Positions 24,431-33,171 of a stretch of 64,000 bases of DNA are shown here, piece by piece. Source of the stretch: Pseudomonas tumuqii (GTDB taxonomy: Bacteria; Pseudomonadota; Gammaproteobacteria; Pseudomonadales; Pseudomonadaceae); contig NZ_JAAOJA010000013.1 of assembly GCF_013184545.1 (NCBI RefSeq), positions 1-64,000 of the forward strand, in the 5' to 3' direction. The position numbers and the translations under genes are program-made. Under the pieces are notes generated by a model. It made no database searches. It saw only the letters and a list, made by a program, of their open reading frames with translations, and was not told the DNA's origin. How positions within the stretch are numbered: position 1 is the first letter of the stretch; every line of letters begins with the position of its first letter.

Positions 24431-24887
24431 GTCCATTCCAGCCTGGGCAGACCGTCACGGCGTCACGCACCACGACGCTCATCGCTGGGCTGCGCTCGGG
24501 ACGATTCCCACCGTAAAGCTCGGCAAGCGCCGCATGGTGATAACTGACGATGGACAAGTACCTCCGCCAACCCCATGCCCCGGATTGCTCCTGCTCTGTC
24601 TGCTGGTCCAAAGCCGAAATGGCCAAGCCCGCGCCTTGCCCGTCCACACCCTGCGACCAATGCCGCCGCGCATCTGCCCGACCCGTGCGCACCCTAAAAA
24701 TGGGCCTCGTCGCTGGTGTCTGGATGCCGTTGCTTTCCCAGTGGCAAATCACACCGGCCTTTACCTGCGCGAAACACATGCAACCCGACCGACCGCCGAA
24801 ATATTGGAGCGTTGTGCAGGACACCGGCAAGCCCACGCCCTACGTCCCGCGCTGGGATCTGTTCGAGCTGGCGGGGTGAGCCAATGA
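24420..24887 (+). CDS. Helix-turn-helix protein with an unusually long overlapping frame
   Basis: The frame starts at ATG 24420 and its first 45 residues (PAWADRHGVTHHDAHRWAAL, then GTIPTVKLGKRRMV) form an excisionase-like helix-turn-helix related to the one at 24045. The frame then stays open to 24887, running through the whole DUF5447 gene in another phase. That second part has poor protein character (Pro, Arg and Cys-rich). Either a nearby stop was lost, or the open frame reflects base composition. The helix-turn-helix part is credible; the remaining 110 residues are doubtful. Confidence 0.45.
   Translation: MALESIPAWADRHGVTHHDAHRWAALGTIPTVKLGKRRMVITDDGQVPPPTPCPGLLLLCLLVQSRNGQARALPVHTLRPMPPRICPTRAHPKNGPRRWCLDAVAFPVANHTGLYLRETHATRPTAEILERCAGHRQAHALRPALGSVRAGGVSQ
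24550..24879 (+). CDS. DUF5447-like phage protein, cysteine-rich
   Basis: A 109-residue protein beginning MDKYLRQPHAPDCSCSVCWS, with further cysteines in CPSTPCDQC. This Cys pattern, possibly zinc-binding, is typical of a conserved early protein of Pf-type prophages (DUF5447). The C-terminal half has WMPLLSQWQITPAFTCAKHM. It lies four bases before the next gene. The function is unknown. Confidence 0.75.
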   Translation: MDKYLRQPHAPDCSCSVCWSKAEMAKPAPCPSTPCDQCRRASARPVRTLKMGLVAGVWMPLLSQWQITPAFTCAKHMQPDRPPKYWSVVQDTGKPTPYVPRWDLFELAG

Positions 24888-25150
24888 CCGTCTCTTTCCG
24901 CGTTGGTCGCTATTTATTGGCCCTGCTCTGGCATTGGTCGATTCCGTTCGTCCTCGGCGGGGTGTTTGCGTCCGTGTTGGCTCTCCAGGGTGTACAGGAG
25001 GGCGTTGCCCTGCTCGACAACGCCTTGGACGCCTCCATCAGCCGAGTGGCCGAAGCCTGCGCCATTCCACCTGAACCACCCGACAGGCGATCGCCGCCTG
25101 TGTCCGGGTCTGGTTTACCAGACGCGGGCGCAGGTGGCGAAACGGGATGA
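24884..25150 (+). CDS. Small phage membrane protein
   Basis: An 88-residue protein with one strong transmembrane segment near the N-terminus (LLALLWHWSIPFVLGGVFAS, about residues 11-30), then a helix and a Pro/Ser/Gly-rich tail. It follows the DUF5447 gene by four bases. No family is named. The 178 bases between it and the ssDNA-binding gene contain a small hairpin, AAGGGC-ATG-GCCCTT (25152-25166), and could hold a phage promoter or origin. Confidence 0.6.
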   Translation: MTVSFRVGRYLLALLWHWSIPFVLGGVFASVLALQGVQEGVALLDNALDASISRVAEACAIPPEPPDRRSPPVSGSGLPDAGAGGETG

Positions 25151-25328
25151 CAAGGGCATGGCCCTTGGTGTTCACCCACTAAGCATTCAACGCAAGTCCC
25201 GGCTTTAAACCCGGCAAGTCGAAACACACCGGCAGATTCGAACCTTAAAAGTTCACCTGCTCGGGATCGTTCGGCCTGCTGAAAGGCAAAACCGCGCACT
25301 AACGCGCACCCCAAGCGAGGAAATACCA

Positions 25329-25679
25329 ATGGCACGTTCAATCATGGAAGTAGCATTCCTGGGCACTCAACGCTTCGACGGCGAAAACGGCCAGAAATAC
25401 ATCAAGGTCTTCTACGGCGACGAGCCGGACGGCAAGACCGAACACGGCCTGTCCATCATCGGCATGGCGGCGGACGATGACGCCGCCGAAGAAATCTTTG
25501 CAGCCGGCGCCCACTTCGACCCGCTGCAAAAGGTGCGCATCACCTTCGACGTCGCTCGCGGCGGCCAGAACAAGGGCAAAAATCTCGCCCTGCATCTGGA
25601 AGCGGTCGGCGAGAAACCTGCCAACCGCCAACAACCGCAAACCCCACCACGCCCCGCGTCTGACGCGGCCAAGTCCTAA
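25329..25679 (+). CDS. Phage ssDNA-binding protein (gene V-like)
   Basis: A 116-residue protein opening MARSIMEVAFLGTQRFDGEN, with a beta-rich core (KYIKVFYGDE, KVRITFDVARGG) and a Pro/Gln-rich tail. Length and position match the helix-destabilising, ssDNA-coating proteins of Pf1-like phages, possibly the DUF1293 group. It would coat the single-stranded genome before assembly at the membrane and can repress translation of phage genes. GAGG nine bases upstream supports the ATG. Confidence 0.65.
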   Translation: MARSIMEVAFLGTQRFDGENGQKYIKVFYGDEPDGKTEHGLSIIGMAADDDAAEEIFAAGAHFDPLQKVRITFDVARGGQNKGKNLALHLEAVGEKPANRQQPQTPPRPASDAAKS

Positions 25680-25695
25680 CCGGGAGGGCTGAGCC

Positions 25696-25881
25696 GTGCT
25701 GATCCACGACCGCGTCCTCTGTGACCTGTGCTTGGCCCCCATGGGCCAACTGCACAACCAGACCGCCGAGTTCTGCGACTGGGCCAACGAAATCAGCACG
25801 CCGCCCCATTACGCCATCTGCCCTGACTGCTACGAGGCCAGCCAACCGGTGCTGTGCGAGGCAGATCAGGACAGCGAATAA
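25696..25881 (+). CDS. Small Cys-rich phage protein
   Basis: A 61-residue protein with a GTG start (GGAGGG upstream). It has CxxC (DLCLAPMG) and a second CxxC (ICPDCYEA), so it may bind zinc. It lies 16 bases after the ssDNA-binding gene. The C-terminus is acidic. Similar small proteins occupy this slot in Pf-type phages; the role is unknown. Confidence 0.65.
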   Translation: MLIHDRVLCDLCLAPMGQLHNQTAEFCDWANEISTPPHYAICPDCYEASQPVLCEADQDSE

Positions 25882-25893
25882 GGGGAACCGACC

Positions 25894-26013
25894 ATGGGCT
25901 CGCTTGATAGCTACTTGGCCAACGTCACGCTTGGCGACCTATGGGCCCTGCAGTTCATCCAGGGTCTGGTCTATCTGGCCGCCCTGGGCCTGATCCACGG
26001 CCACCAGAGGTAA
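25894..26013 (+). CDS. Tiny phage membrane protein, possible minor coat protein
   Basis: A 39-residue protein starting MGSLDSYLANVTLGDLWALQ, with a hydrophobic second half (FIQGLVYLAALGLI). Size and place just before the major coat gene match the minor tip proteins of filamentous phages (pVII/pIX-like). AGGGGAA precedes the ATG. Seven bases separate it from the next gene. Confidence 0.6.
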   Translation: MGSLDSYLANVTLGDLWALQFIQGLVYLAALGLIHGHQR

Positions 26014-26019
26014 CGGGCT

Positions 26020-26145
26020 ATGGCTTTCACCTGGGAGCAATACCTCGTCATCGCTGGTTTGTTTGTGGGCGCCCTGGGACTGGGCATCGCCTGGGGCACT
26101 TTCCGGCTTGGCTGGAAAGAAATTATCGATGCTTCAACCAACTGA
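26020..26145 (+). CDS. Tiny phage membrane protein, possible minor coat protein
   Basis: A 41-residue protein starting MAFTWEQYLVIAGLFVGALG, with one transmembrane segment and a short polar tail. With the preceding gene it forms the usual pair of small hydrophobic proteins before the major coat gene, likely pVII/pIX-like end-cap proteins. The call depends on position and hydrophobicity. Confidence 0.6.
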   Translation: MAFTWEQYLVIAGLFVGALGLGIAWGTFRLGWKEIIDASTN

Positions 26146-26156
26146 GGAAACTCACC

Positions 26157-26456
26157 ATGCAAAAGACTCAACTGGCCGTGTCCATCGGCCAAGCCAACGG
26201 CAGCAACGACACCCGTGTCGGTAAAGCACGGGGCGGCAACATCGCTGCTATCACTGCAACCGGCGCTCTCATGGCCACCACTGGCGCTGCGCAAGCCGCC
26301 ATCACCGTTCCCCAGGAAATGCTCGACGTGTTCGTCGATCTGGCCACCGCCTTCGGCACACTGGTCGCGGCCGGCGCCATCCTGTTCGGCGTCATCCGTG
26401 GCGCTCTGGCTCTGTTCAAACTGGCTGGCCGCGTGTTCTCGGCTGCTGGCGCGTAA
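26157..26456 (+). CDS. Major coat protein (pVIII-like) with a long leader
   Basis: A 99-residue precursor. A cleavage site follows TTGAAQA at residue 47, leaving a 52-residue mature protein: an amphipathic N-terminus (ITVPQEMLDVFVDLATAFG), a transmembrane core (LVAAGAILFGVI) and a basic C-terminus with Arg and Lys for binding DNA. This is the standard layout of Inovirus coat proteins. The leader is long, with a polar 30-residue extension before the hydrophobic core. GAGGAAA lies before the ATG. Confidence 0.85.
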   Translation: MQKTQLAVSIGQANGSNDTRVGKARGGNIAAITATGALMATTGAAQAAITVPQEMLDVFVDLATAFGTLVAAGAILFGVIRGALALFKLAGRVFSAAGA

Positions 26457-26471
26457 CGGGGAGGCGGGTAG

Positions 26472-27971
26472 ATGCGTACGACTATCCGCCTGTTACTTGC
26501 CCTCACCCTTATGGGGTGGGGGCAGTTTGTTTTTGCGGCTGACTATACGTGGTGGTCATATTTCTATGAGCGTTCCGCTTCGTCGCCGTCTGCGCTCTGC
26601 ATATCTATCCAATCTTCTGGCGGTGGCGCATTTGTATTCACGACCACTAACAAAACTTCAGCTCAATGTTTAAATTCAAGTGGCAGTCCGGTAGGCCAGA
26701 CGCACATGGTGCGCCAAGGCGACGGTTGTTCTGGCGGTAAAATTTACAACACTGAAACGGGTGGCTGTGAGGTTCCGCCTCCAGATTGCTCGACCGCTCC
26801 TGATATCTACAGTGCGCAGGAGTGCACCTATACCGAATCGCTCAAGCTGTTCTCCTGCCCGGATACCGTCAACAGCAACGGCTGTGCCTACGTCTCGTCG
26901 CCCAATGGGCAATCCAACTGCGATATATCCACTTCGATCTGCGTAAACCGCTACTCGCCTAATGGCGATGAAGCGGCAGCAGGCACTCCTGAATGCACCG
27001 ACACCACCTGCGCACCTTTGCCTTCCGATCCAGGCGAAGCCCCGGAAAATTGCGTGACCGGTGGCGATTCCACCTACTGCTTCGAGGATCAGGAATCCGG
27101 CTGTGGCACCTTCAACGGTAAACAAGGCTGCTTCGAGGATGAAAGCGGTTGCGGCACCTTCAACGGCACCTGGGGTTGCTACTCAACCGATAAAGACACC
27201 CGCAACTGTGGCTACGCCAACGGCGAACAGGTTTGCTTCGATCCCAACAACCCAACCCAGCAAATACCCACCACCTCGCCGGATCATCCCGTCAACGGCG
27301 GCAATGCTGACGGCAACGAAAACAACGACCCCAAAGCCCCGGGCGCTACCGGCAACACCGGTGCCCAGGACGGCGATCAGGGTGCTACCAATGAAGGCCT
27401 CGACCAACTGGGCGACGAACTCGGCGCCAAGATCGACAAGACCAACTCCTTGCTTGGCGGTATCGGCGAACTGCTCGGCGGCATTGGCGACCAGCTCGGC
27501 GAACTGCTCGATGGTCTGTTCGGCGAAGACTACGACGGCTCCGGCGATGGCGACGGTGAAGCCATCGAAGGCGAAGCCCAAGGTCTCGGCCAACAACTCG
27601 GCGACCTGATCGGCGAGCAGACCGAACAGATCATCGGAGAGCGTGACGCGGACGCCAAAATTGCCCTGGAAGATGACATTCCCAAGCTGGTGTCCGGTAC
27701 AAACGGCATCTTCGATCCAGACGGCCCGGTGGTCGCGTCCCTGGATTTCCTCAATGACGTGCTGCCGTCTGCCTATGGCTGCAGCGACTACGAAATCGCC
27801 TTCGACCTCGGCCAGTACCACAGCACGCTCAAGCTACCGGTTTGCGAACTGACCCGCCTCAAGCCGCTGCTGGAATATCTGGTGTGGATGATCACCATCA
27901 TCGGCTTCTGGAAAATCCTTTACTCGGGCCTGCGCCTGGAAGATGCCAAAGCCAATAAGGGAGGCTTCTAG
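26472..27971 (+). CDS. Phage adsorption/minor coat protein A (pIII-like)
   Basis: A 499-residue secreted protein. A signal peptide covers residues 1-23 (cut after FVFA). About 20 cysteines fall in residues 40-260, including two tandem copies of CGTFNG with nearby CFE. A Gly/Asp/Glu-rich linker follows (about 275-390), including LLGGIGELLGGIGDQLGELL. Near the C-terminus is a membrane anchor (LLEYLVWMITIIGFWKILY). This layout matches CoaA-type and TspB-like proteins that sit at the virion tip and bind the host pilus. It ends exactly where the next gene starts. Confidence 0.8.
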   Translation: MRTTIRLLLALTLMGWGQFVFAADYTWWSYFYERSASSPSALCISIQSSGGGAFVFTTTNKTSAQCLNSSGSPVGQTHMVRQGDGCSGGKIYNTETGGCEVPPPDCSTAPDIYSAQECTYTESLKLFSCPDTVNSNGCAYVSSPNGQSNCDISTSICVNRYSPNGDEAAAGTPECTDTTCAPLPSDPGEAPENCVTGGDSTYCFEDQESGCGTFNGKQGCFEDESGCGTFNGTWGCYSTDKDTRNCGYANGEQVCFDPNNPTQQIPTTSPDHPVNGGNADGNENNDPKAPGATGNTGAQDGDQGATNEGLDQLGDELGAKIDKTNSLLGGIGELLGGIGDQLGELLDGLFGEDYDGSGDGDGEAIEGEAQGLGQQLGDLIGEQTEQIIGERDADAKIALEDDIPKLVSGTNGIFDPDGPVVASLDFLNDVLPSAYGCSDYEIAFDLGQYHSTLKLPVCELTRLKPLLEYLVWMITIIGFWKILYSGLRLEDAKANKGGF

Positions 27972-28343
27972 ATGGGCTGGATCATCGGTTTTCTCAAGAA
28001 GTTCTTCCCCAACCTGTTTGGCCGCCTGGGCAAGTTTCTGGTCGGCTTCATCGGCCCGATCATCACCCCGGTACTGGCCTTCATCGCCCAGTTTTTCAAG
28101 AAGGTGGCGATCTTCTTCATGATCGTTGCCGCCATTCACTTTGCCGTCAACGTGCTGGTAGAAGCCATTGTCGGGCTGCTCGGTGAAGTGCTCGGGCATG
28201 GCGTTGTCCAGTACTTCGAAGTCGGCCGCATGTTCCTGCCTTCCAACCTGAGCTACTGCGTCTCCCTGCTGGTCATCGCCAAGATCAAATCGCTGGTTTT
28301 CTACTGGATACACCGGCTCTCCGAACAGTTCATCCATACCTGA
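27972..28343 (+). CDS. Minor coat protein (pVI-like, DUF2523 type)
   Basis: A 123-residue hydrophobic protein with three membrane segments (LVGFIGPIITPVLAFIAQF, VAIFFMIVAAIHFAVNVLV and SLLVIAKIKSLVFYW). It immediately follows the adsorption protein gene with no gap and precedes the assembly ATPase gene. In filamentous phages this position encodes the pVI protein that anchors the adsorption protein to the virion tip. Confidence 0.8.
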   Translation: MGWIIGFLKKFFPNLFGRLGKFLVGFIGPIITPVLAFIAQFFKKVAIFFMIVAAIHFAVNVLVEAIVGLLGEVLGHGVVQYFEVGRMFLPSNLSYCVSLLVIAKIKSLVFYWIHRLSEQFIHT

Positions 28344-28352
28344 GCATCCGCC

Positions 28353-29447
28353 ATGGCCGTGTACATCGTCACCGGCAAGCTGGGTGCCGGCAAAACCCTG
28401 CTCGTGGTTATGCGCATCCTCGCCTACCTCAAGCAACGTCGTCGGGTGGCGGTAAACATCGACGTCAAAATGGACAAGCTCTGCCAGCGCGATAACCGCT
28501 ACTCGCGTCTGGTTCGGCTCCCTGACCTGCCCTCAGCCGAAGACCTGATCGGCCTGGGCATGGGCCACGACACCTACGACGAAGAACACTTCGGCGGCAT
28601 CTTTCTCGACGAAGCCGGGGTTTGGCTCAACTCCCGCGACTGGAACAGCGGCGGTCGTACCGACCTGCTCAAGTTCTTCCTGTTCTTGCGTAAACGCCGC
28701 TGGGATCTGTGGCTGTGCGTGCAAAACGTCAACGTCATCGACAAACAGATCCGCGAGTCGATTGCCGAGCACGTCGTTTACATCAATCGCTGGGATCGGA
28801 TGAAGCTGCCGTTTCCGTTCGGCTTCCTGCTGACCGTGCTGACCCTCGGCTTTTTCAGGGGCCGCCTGCCAAAGATGCACCAAGCCATTGTGAAGTATGG
28901 CGCCAAGTTCAATTCGCCCAAGGTCGAAGACTGGTTCTACCGCGGGGAAGAGTTCTACGACTTCTACGACACCACCCAGGAATACAACAAGGACTACGAC
29001 AAGGGCGCCTATTCGATGCTGCCACCGGGTTACTGGCGTCGTCCCTTGCCGACCGCCACGCGCGATGGAGACTTCTACATGCGCACCACCAAAATCTTCT
29101 TCAAGCGCTTCGGCGTGATCAACGGCTTCTTTCTCGGCGCCTTCTGCGCGTTGGTTGTCAGCGTCCCGGTGTTCGCCGGCATTGCCCTGGTCAACCGGCC
29201 AACGACTGCCGCCGCCGTCCAGCAAGTGGAACGCCCAGCCACCGACAAGCTTGCCGACGAGTTCCGCGAGCTGCGTATAGCCAGCTATGGCCGTCTGTCC
29301 GGCAACACCTTCTATGTGTTCCTCCAGGCCGACGGCTCCCGCCTCAGCAGCGCAGACCTCAGCGTCCGCGATGTGCACGTGAAAGACCGTGGCCCCCGTG
29401 AAGCCCTGCTGGTTCGCGGTGATGACTTTCTCTCGATCTACAGGTGA
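28353..29447 (+). CDS. Zot-type phage assembly ATPase (pI-like)
   Basis: A 364-residue inner-membrane ATPase. Walker A is GKLGAGKT (8-15), and GGIFLDEAGVWLNSR contains the Walker B acids. A single transmembrane segment (FFLGAFCALVVSVPVFAGIALV) lies around residue 255, followed by a periplasmic tail. Zot/pI proteins drive extrusion of the virion through the envelope and contact the secretin. Nine bases separate it from the preceding gene and four from the secretin gene. Confidence 0.9.
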   Translation: MAVYIVTGKLGAGKTLLVVMRILAYLKQRRRVAVNIDVKMDKLCQRDNRYSRLVRLPDLPSAEDLIGLGMGHDTYDEEHFGGIFLDEAGVWLNSRDWNSGGRTDLLKFFLFLRKRRWDLWLCVQNVNVIDKQIRESIAEHVVYINRWDRMKLPFPFGFLLTVLTLGFFRGRLPKMHQAIVKYGAKFNSPKVEDWFYRGEEFYDFYDTTQEYNKDYDKGAYSMLPPGYWRRPLPTATRDGDFYMRTTKIFFKRFGVINGFFLGAFCALVVSVPVFAGIALVNRPTTAAAVQQVERPATDKLADEFRELRIASYGRLSGNTFYVFLQADGSRLSSADLSVRDVHVKDRGPREALLVRGDDFLSIYR

Positions 29448-29451
29448 TCCC

Positions 29452-30813
29452 ATGACCCCACGACAACAAAATTGGTTGTGCCTCTATGTCATGGTCTGGC
29501 TCGGCGCCTTCCTCCTGCTGGCACCCCCGGCACCGGCTGCCGAACGGGTCGAACTCTACGACGCCACCTTGCAGGATTTTGTCGAGTGGTCGGCCAAGAT
29601 CCTCGACAAACCGGTGGTGGTCGGCTCCGATATTCGCTCGGCACCGATCAGCGTGTTTGCCTCCTACACCGACAAAGCCGATCTGGAGCGCCTGCTTAAC
29701 AACGCCGTGACCAGCGCCGGCTTTCACTTCGCGGCCAACGGTGGAAGCATCCTGATCAGCTCACAGCCGATCCCCGAGTCACCCGAGCTGCGCACGCGCG
29801 TTTTTCAATTGCAGCACCTGCAATCGGACTTTGCCTATCAATCGATTCGCGACGTCCTGCAATCGCGCACCGACCAGACCGAGCAGGCTTCCAGCGCCGC
29901 CATGGCCACGCCGTCGCCGACCTCCAACGCGGTGATCGTCACCGCCACCGATAAGCAGCTCGAGGTGATTCAAAGTGTCCTCGCCGAAATCGACAAACCC
30001 CGTCGCCAAGTGGTCATTACCGCCGTGGTCGTCGAGCTGGCCGATTCCGACTTCGAAGACCTCGGCCTTAACGTCAGCCTCGACAGCGAACACGTCAACG
30101 TCACCGGCGCCACCCTGCGCAGTTCCGACCGATCCAACCTCGGTTTCTCCCTGACTTTCTCCGGGCCTACGCTCTCGGCCTTCCTGCAGGCGGTCAAAGT
30201 CACTGGCAACAACCGTATCCTCTCGACCCCGCAACTGCTCACCCTCAACCGCGAGTCAGCTTCCATCGTCGTCGGCCAGAACGTGCCCTTCATCACCGGC
30301 CAGACCACCAGCGGCGCGACCCCGGCTTCCGATCCGTTTCAAACCATCGTGCGCCAGGATGTAGGCGTGTCCCTCGACGTCACCCCGTTTATCACGCCCT
30401 CGGGGGCCATCGAACTGCAGGTCAATCAGTCCGCCTCCAGCGTCTCGGATGACACCAGCGCCGCCGACATCATCACCAATACCCGACGGATTTCGACCCG
30501 CGTGCAGTTGCCCGATGGCGGGGGTGTGCTGCTCGGTGGCCTGCGTTCCGAGCAGGTCGACAAGTCACAAACCCGCGTCCCCTATCTATCTGCCGTCCCG
30601 GTGGTGGGGCACCTGTTCCGCTCAACCTCGACCAGGCTCCGCGCGACCAATTTGGTGGTTTTGCTCACTGCCTCGATCCACGGGGTAGCAGATGGGATAG
30701 CGGTGCCTGATCCAGTGCGTGGGTTAGTCCCTCAAGCGGTCGACGAGGTGAGCAGCGGTATCGGCGCAGCCGGTGCCGCTGCGCGCCTCACGGGCCGCGC
30801 CTCGGCGCGCTGA
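29452..30813 (+). CDS. Phage-encoded secretin (pIV-like, GspD/PulD family)
   Basis: A 453-residue outer-membrane secretin. A signal peptide is followed by N-domains (VELYDATLQDFVEWSAKIL; TNAVIVTATDKQLEVI-like segment at about 160-180) and the secretin core (RRQVVITAVVVELADSDFED; VPYLSAVPVVGHLFRST near the C-terminus). Filamentous phages of the Ff group carry such a channel as gene IV, while Pf1/Pf4-type phages are generally thought to borrow a host secretin. Start ATG 29452 lies four bases after the ATPase stop codon. It makes this phage self-sufficient for export. Confidence 0.9.
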   Translation: MTPRQQNWLCLYVMVWLGAFLLLAPPAPAAERVELYDATLQDFVEWSAKILDKPVVVGSDIRSAPISVFASYTDKADLERLLNNAVTSAGFHFAANGGSILISSQPIPESPELRTRVFQLQHLQSDFAYQSIRDVLQSRTDQTEQASSAAMATPSPTSNAVIVTATDKQLEVIQSVLAEIDKPRRQVVITAVVVELADSDFEDLGLNVSLDSEHVNVTGATLRSSDRSNLGFSLTFSGPTLSAFLQAVKVTGNNRILSTPQLLTLNRESASIVVGQNVPFITGQTTSGATPASDPFQTIVRQDVGVSLDVTPFITPSGAIELQVNQSASSVSDDTSAADIITNTRRISTRVQLPDGGGVLLGGLRSEQVDKSQTRVPYLSAVPVVGHLFRSTSTRLRATNLVVLLTASIHGVADGIAVPDPVRGLVPQAVDEVSSGIGAAGAAARLTGRASAR

Positions 30814-30877
30814 CGTCCCTGTAACACGTCAGTAAACAAGAAATGAGTTTCCGCATTAATCGGCAATAGGTGAAGAA

Positions 30878-32161
30878 ATGGCAAAGGTAATCGACCATAA
30901 ACGCTTGGACGTTTTGACCGCTGTGGAAGACAAGCAAGGGCGTTTGTTTGTCGATCCGGGCAATTACTCTTTTACAGACCTGTCGGCAGTTCGCCTGCTT
31001 CGCTGTGGCGTCGACACGGTGCGCCAGTTGTATCGGGGCTTGATCCGTCCTGAAATCATGGCCCTGTTTGAAACGCCGGGGGCTATGGTCGAATTTGCCG
31101 GCGAGATCTGGCATTCGGGCCGTGTCGGCAAAGACTCCGGCTATCAATACAAGCTGCAAAACGCCGACCTCGGCATCATCCTGTTGGTGAAAAACTTCAA
31201 CGCCAAGCTCGACAACATCGGGCCTCACCTGAAAATCGAAGTATCGCCCCATGCAATCGACGCGCTGTCACCTGAACGCCTTCAAGAGCGCATGGACTAC
31301 TACGCAGCCGCTGTCCTGACACACCGCGAACTCAACCAATGCGCTGTCCATCTGGCGCTTGACCTCCAGGGCTGGACACCTCCTACCGATCTGGTGGCCC
31401 GCATGCACTGCAAGGCGCGCACCCATCGGGATATTTCCGGCATCAATGAAATCAACTGGGCGACTAAATCCAGCGTCTACGGACGGGGTGAAACCTCGAT
31501 GTTCGGCTCTGCCGGTGGCGTCCAACTGGCTATCTACAACAAGACCGAACAGGCCCGCGCCACCGACAAGCTCGACTATTGGGAAAGTGTGTGGAAACGC
31601 CGCGACAGCTTCGACGAAAGCGACCCGGACAACTACGACCCCGAGGCGGACGTGTGGCGGGTAGAGCTGCGTTATCACCATTCGGTTATCCAGCAGTTCG
31701 CCAGTGGCTCGATAGACCTCAAGACAGGCGAAGCCATTGATACCCGATCCTTTGCCGCTTTCTCGGCCCATCTGGACGGCTTGTGGCGCTATGGCCTGGG
31801 TCAATTCAAGTTGCTGGCGCGTCCGGGCTACTTTGAACCGATCTGGACGCTGATCCGCGATGACGTGCGGGTCGATCTGCCGGTTGATTCGCTGCTGGAT
31901 GACACCGAATACAAACGCTACTACAAGACCTCGCGTGGCTTCTCTGGCAAGAACGTCGAACTATTCCTGGGCAACTTCGTCAGCTTGTTGGCAAGGGAGC
32001 GGGTGGGTGCAAAAAAGGCGTTTGACCGGCTCAAGGAGTGGGAATGCTGGTCGGTCATCCGCGACCACTACGCCGCCAAGGACATGAGCGAGCGCGACCT
32101 CTACACCCATATCAAGAACCTACTGCAAGAGCGGCATGTTAGATGGGGTCGGGCGGTATGA
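30878..32161 (+). CDS. Phage replication initiation protein (gene II-like)
   Basis: A 427-residue rolling-circle replication protein of the Pf-type phage/plasmid replication initiator group. Recognisable segments are LRCGVDTVRQLYRG, CAVHLALDLQGW, SMFGSAGGVQLAIYNKTEQA and VWRVELRYHHSVI. Such proteins nick the double-stranded form to start strand displacement. The gene starts 65 bases after the secretin gene, with GGTGAAG before the ATG, and overlaps the integrase start by four bases. Confidence 0.85.
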   Translation: MAKVIDHKRLDVLTAVEDKQGRLFVDPGNYSFTDLSAVRLLRCGVDTVRQLYRGLIRPEIMALFETPGAMVEFAGEIWHSGRVGKDSGYQYKLQNADLGIILLVKNFNAKLDNIGPHLKIEVSPHAIDALSPERLQERMDYYAAAVLTHRELNQCAVHLALDLQGWTPPTDLVARMHCKARTHRDISGINEINWATKSSVYGRGETSMFGSAGGVQLAIYNKTEQARATDKLDYWESVWKRRDSFDESDPDNYDPEADVWRVELRYHHSVIQQFASGSIDLKTGEAIDTRSFAAFSAHLDGLWRYGLGQFKLLARPGYFEPIWTLIRDDVRVDLPVDSLLDDTEYKRYYKTSRGFSGKNVELFLGNFVSLLARERVGAKKAFDRLKEWECWSVIRDHYAAKDMSERDLYTHIKNLLQERHVRWGRAV

Positions 32162-33171
32162 GTGTCAAACGCAAACCCGATGGTCGTTGGATTGCTGACG
32201 TTCAGCCCATCCGTGGCCAGCGCTTCCGCAAGATCTTCGATACCAAAGCCGAAGCTCTGCGCTATGAGACGTTCATCATCGCCAATAAGGCCGTTGATCC
32301 GGCCTGGAATCCGAAATCGTCTGACCGTCGCAAGCTCTCCGAGCTGGTAACCCTCTGGTATGACTTGCACGGCCATATGCTTAAAGATGGTACTCGTCGA
32401 AAGGCCAAGCTAGATGCTCTTTGCCTTCGGCTGCGTGACCCGTTGGCTGCCAAGCTCGATGCTTCGGTCTACGCCCATGACCGGCGCGTTCGCTCTGAAA
32501 ACGGCACCAGTCCAAAGACGCTCAACAATGAATTGGGCTATCTGCGGGCCGTGTTCAATGAGTTGCGGGGCTTGGGCCAGATCGACTATCAGAACCCGTT
32601 AGAGCTGGTGAAGCCGTTCCGCATTGAAGAGCGTGAGTTGTCCTGGCTGACAGACGATCAAATTTCGATCCTGCTGGAAGCTATCCGCAAACACTCCGAC
32701 AATCCGCACGTTGAGCCGATCACGATGCTTTGCTTGGCTACCGGGGCTCGATGGTCTGAGGCCGAGGGCTTAACCCCGGCTAGGCTGCGTAATGGGGCGG
32801 TGACGTACAGCAAGACGAAATCAAGCCGGGTTCGTACGGTGCCAATAGGGGATGCCCTGGAGAGTTTCATCAGGGATCACTGGAAGCGGTACGGGCCTTT
32901 TACTGGATCGATCAGCTCGTTTCGACGTGCCCTGGTTCGATCCGGTATTCAGCTACCTAAAGGACAGGCTAGCCATGCTCTACGGCACACCTTCGCCAGT
33001 CACTTCATACAGAAGGGCGGCAACATCCTGACCCTGCAAAAGATCCTGGGTCACTCCAGCTTGGCGATGACCATGCGCTATTCGCATTTGGCCCCTGAGC
33101 ATCTGGCGGAGGCGGTTAGGCTTAGTCCTTTGGCGGGAATAGACCTGACTATTCGTTTACCGCAGGATTGA
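32158..33171 (+). CDS. Prophage integrase (tyrosine recombinase)
   Basis: A 337-residue integrase starting MSVKRKPDGRWIADVQP. Catalytic residues are Arg198 (TGARWSEAEGL), His273 and Arg276 (HALRHTFASHF), His299 (LGHSS) and Tyr308 (MRYSHL). It overlaps the replication gene by four bases (ATGA), as in Pf4, where the integrase is the last core gene. It lies on the ssrA side of the element, so it is the likely enzyme recognising the 26-bp ssrA repeat. The 3' end overlaps the convergent cargo gene by 15 bases. Confidence 0.9.
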   Translation: MSVKRKPDGRWIADVQPIRGQRFRKIFDTKAEALRYETFIIANKAVDPAWNPKSSDRRKLSELVTLWYDLHGHMLKDGTRRKAKLDALCLRLRDPLAAKLDASVYAHDRRVRSENGTSPKTLNNELGYLRAVFNELRGLGQIDYQNPLELVKPFRIEERELSWLTDDQISILLEAIRKHSDNPHVEPITMLCLATGARWSEAEGLTPARLRNGAVTYSKTKSSRVRTVPIGDALESFIRDHWKRYGPFTGSISSFRRALVRSGIQLPKGQASHALRHTFASHFIQKGGNILTLQKILGHSSLAMTMRYSHLAPEHLAEAVRLSPLAGIDLTIRLPQD

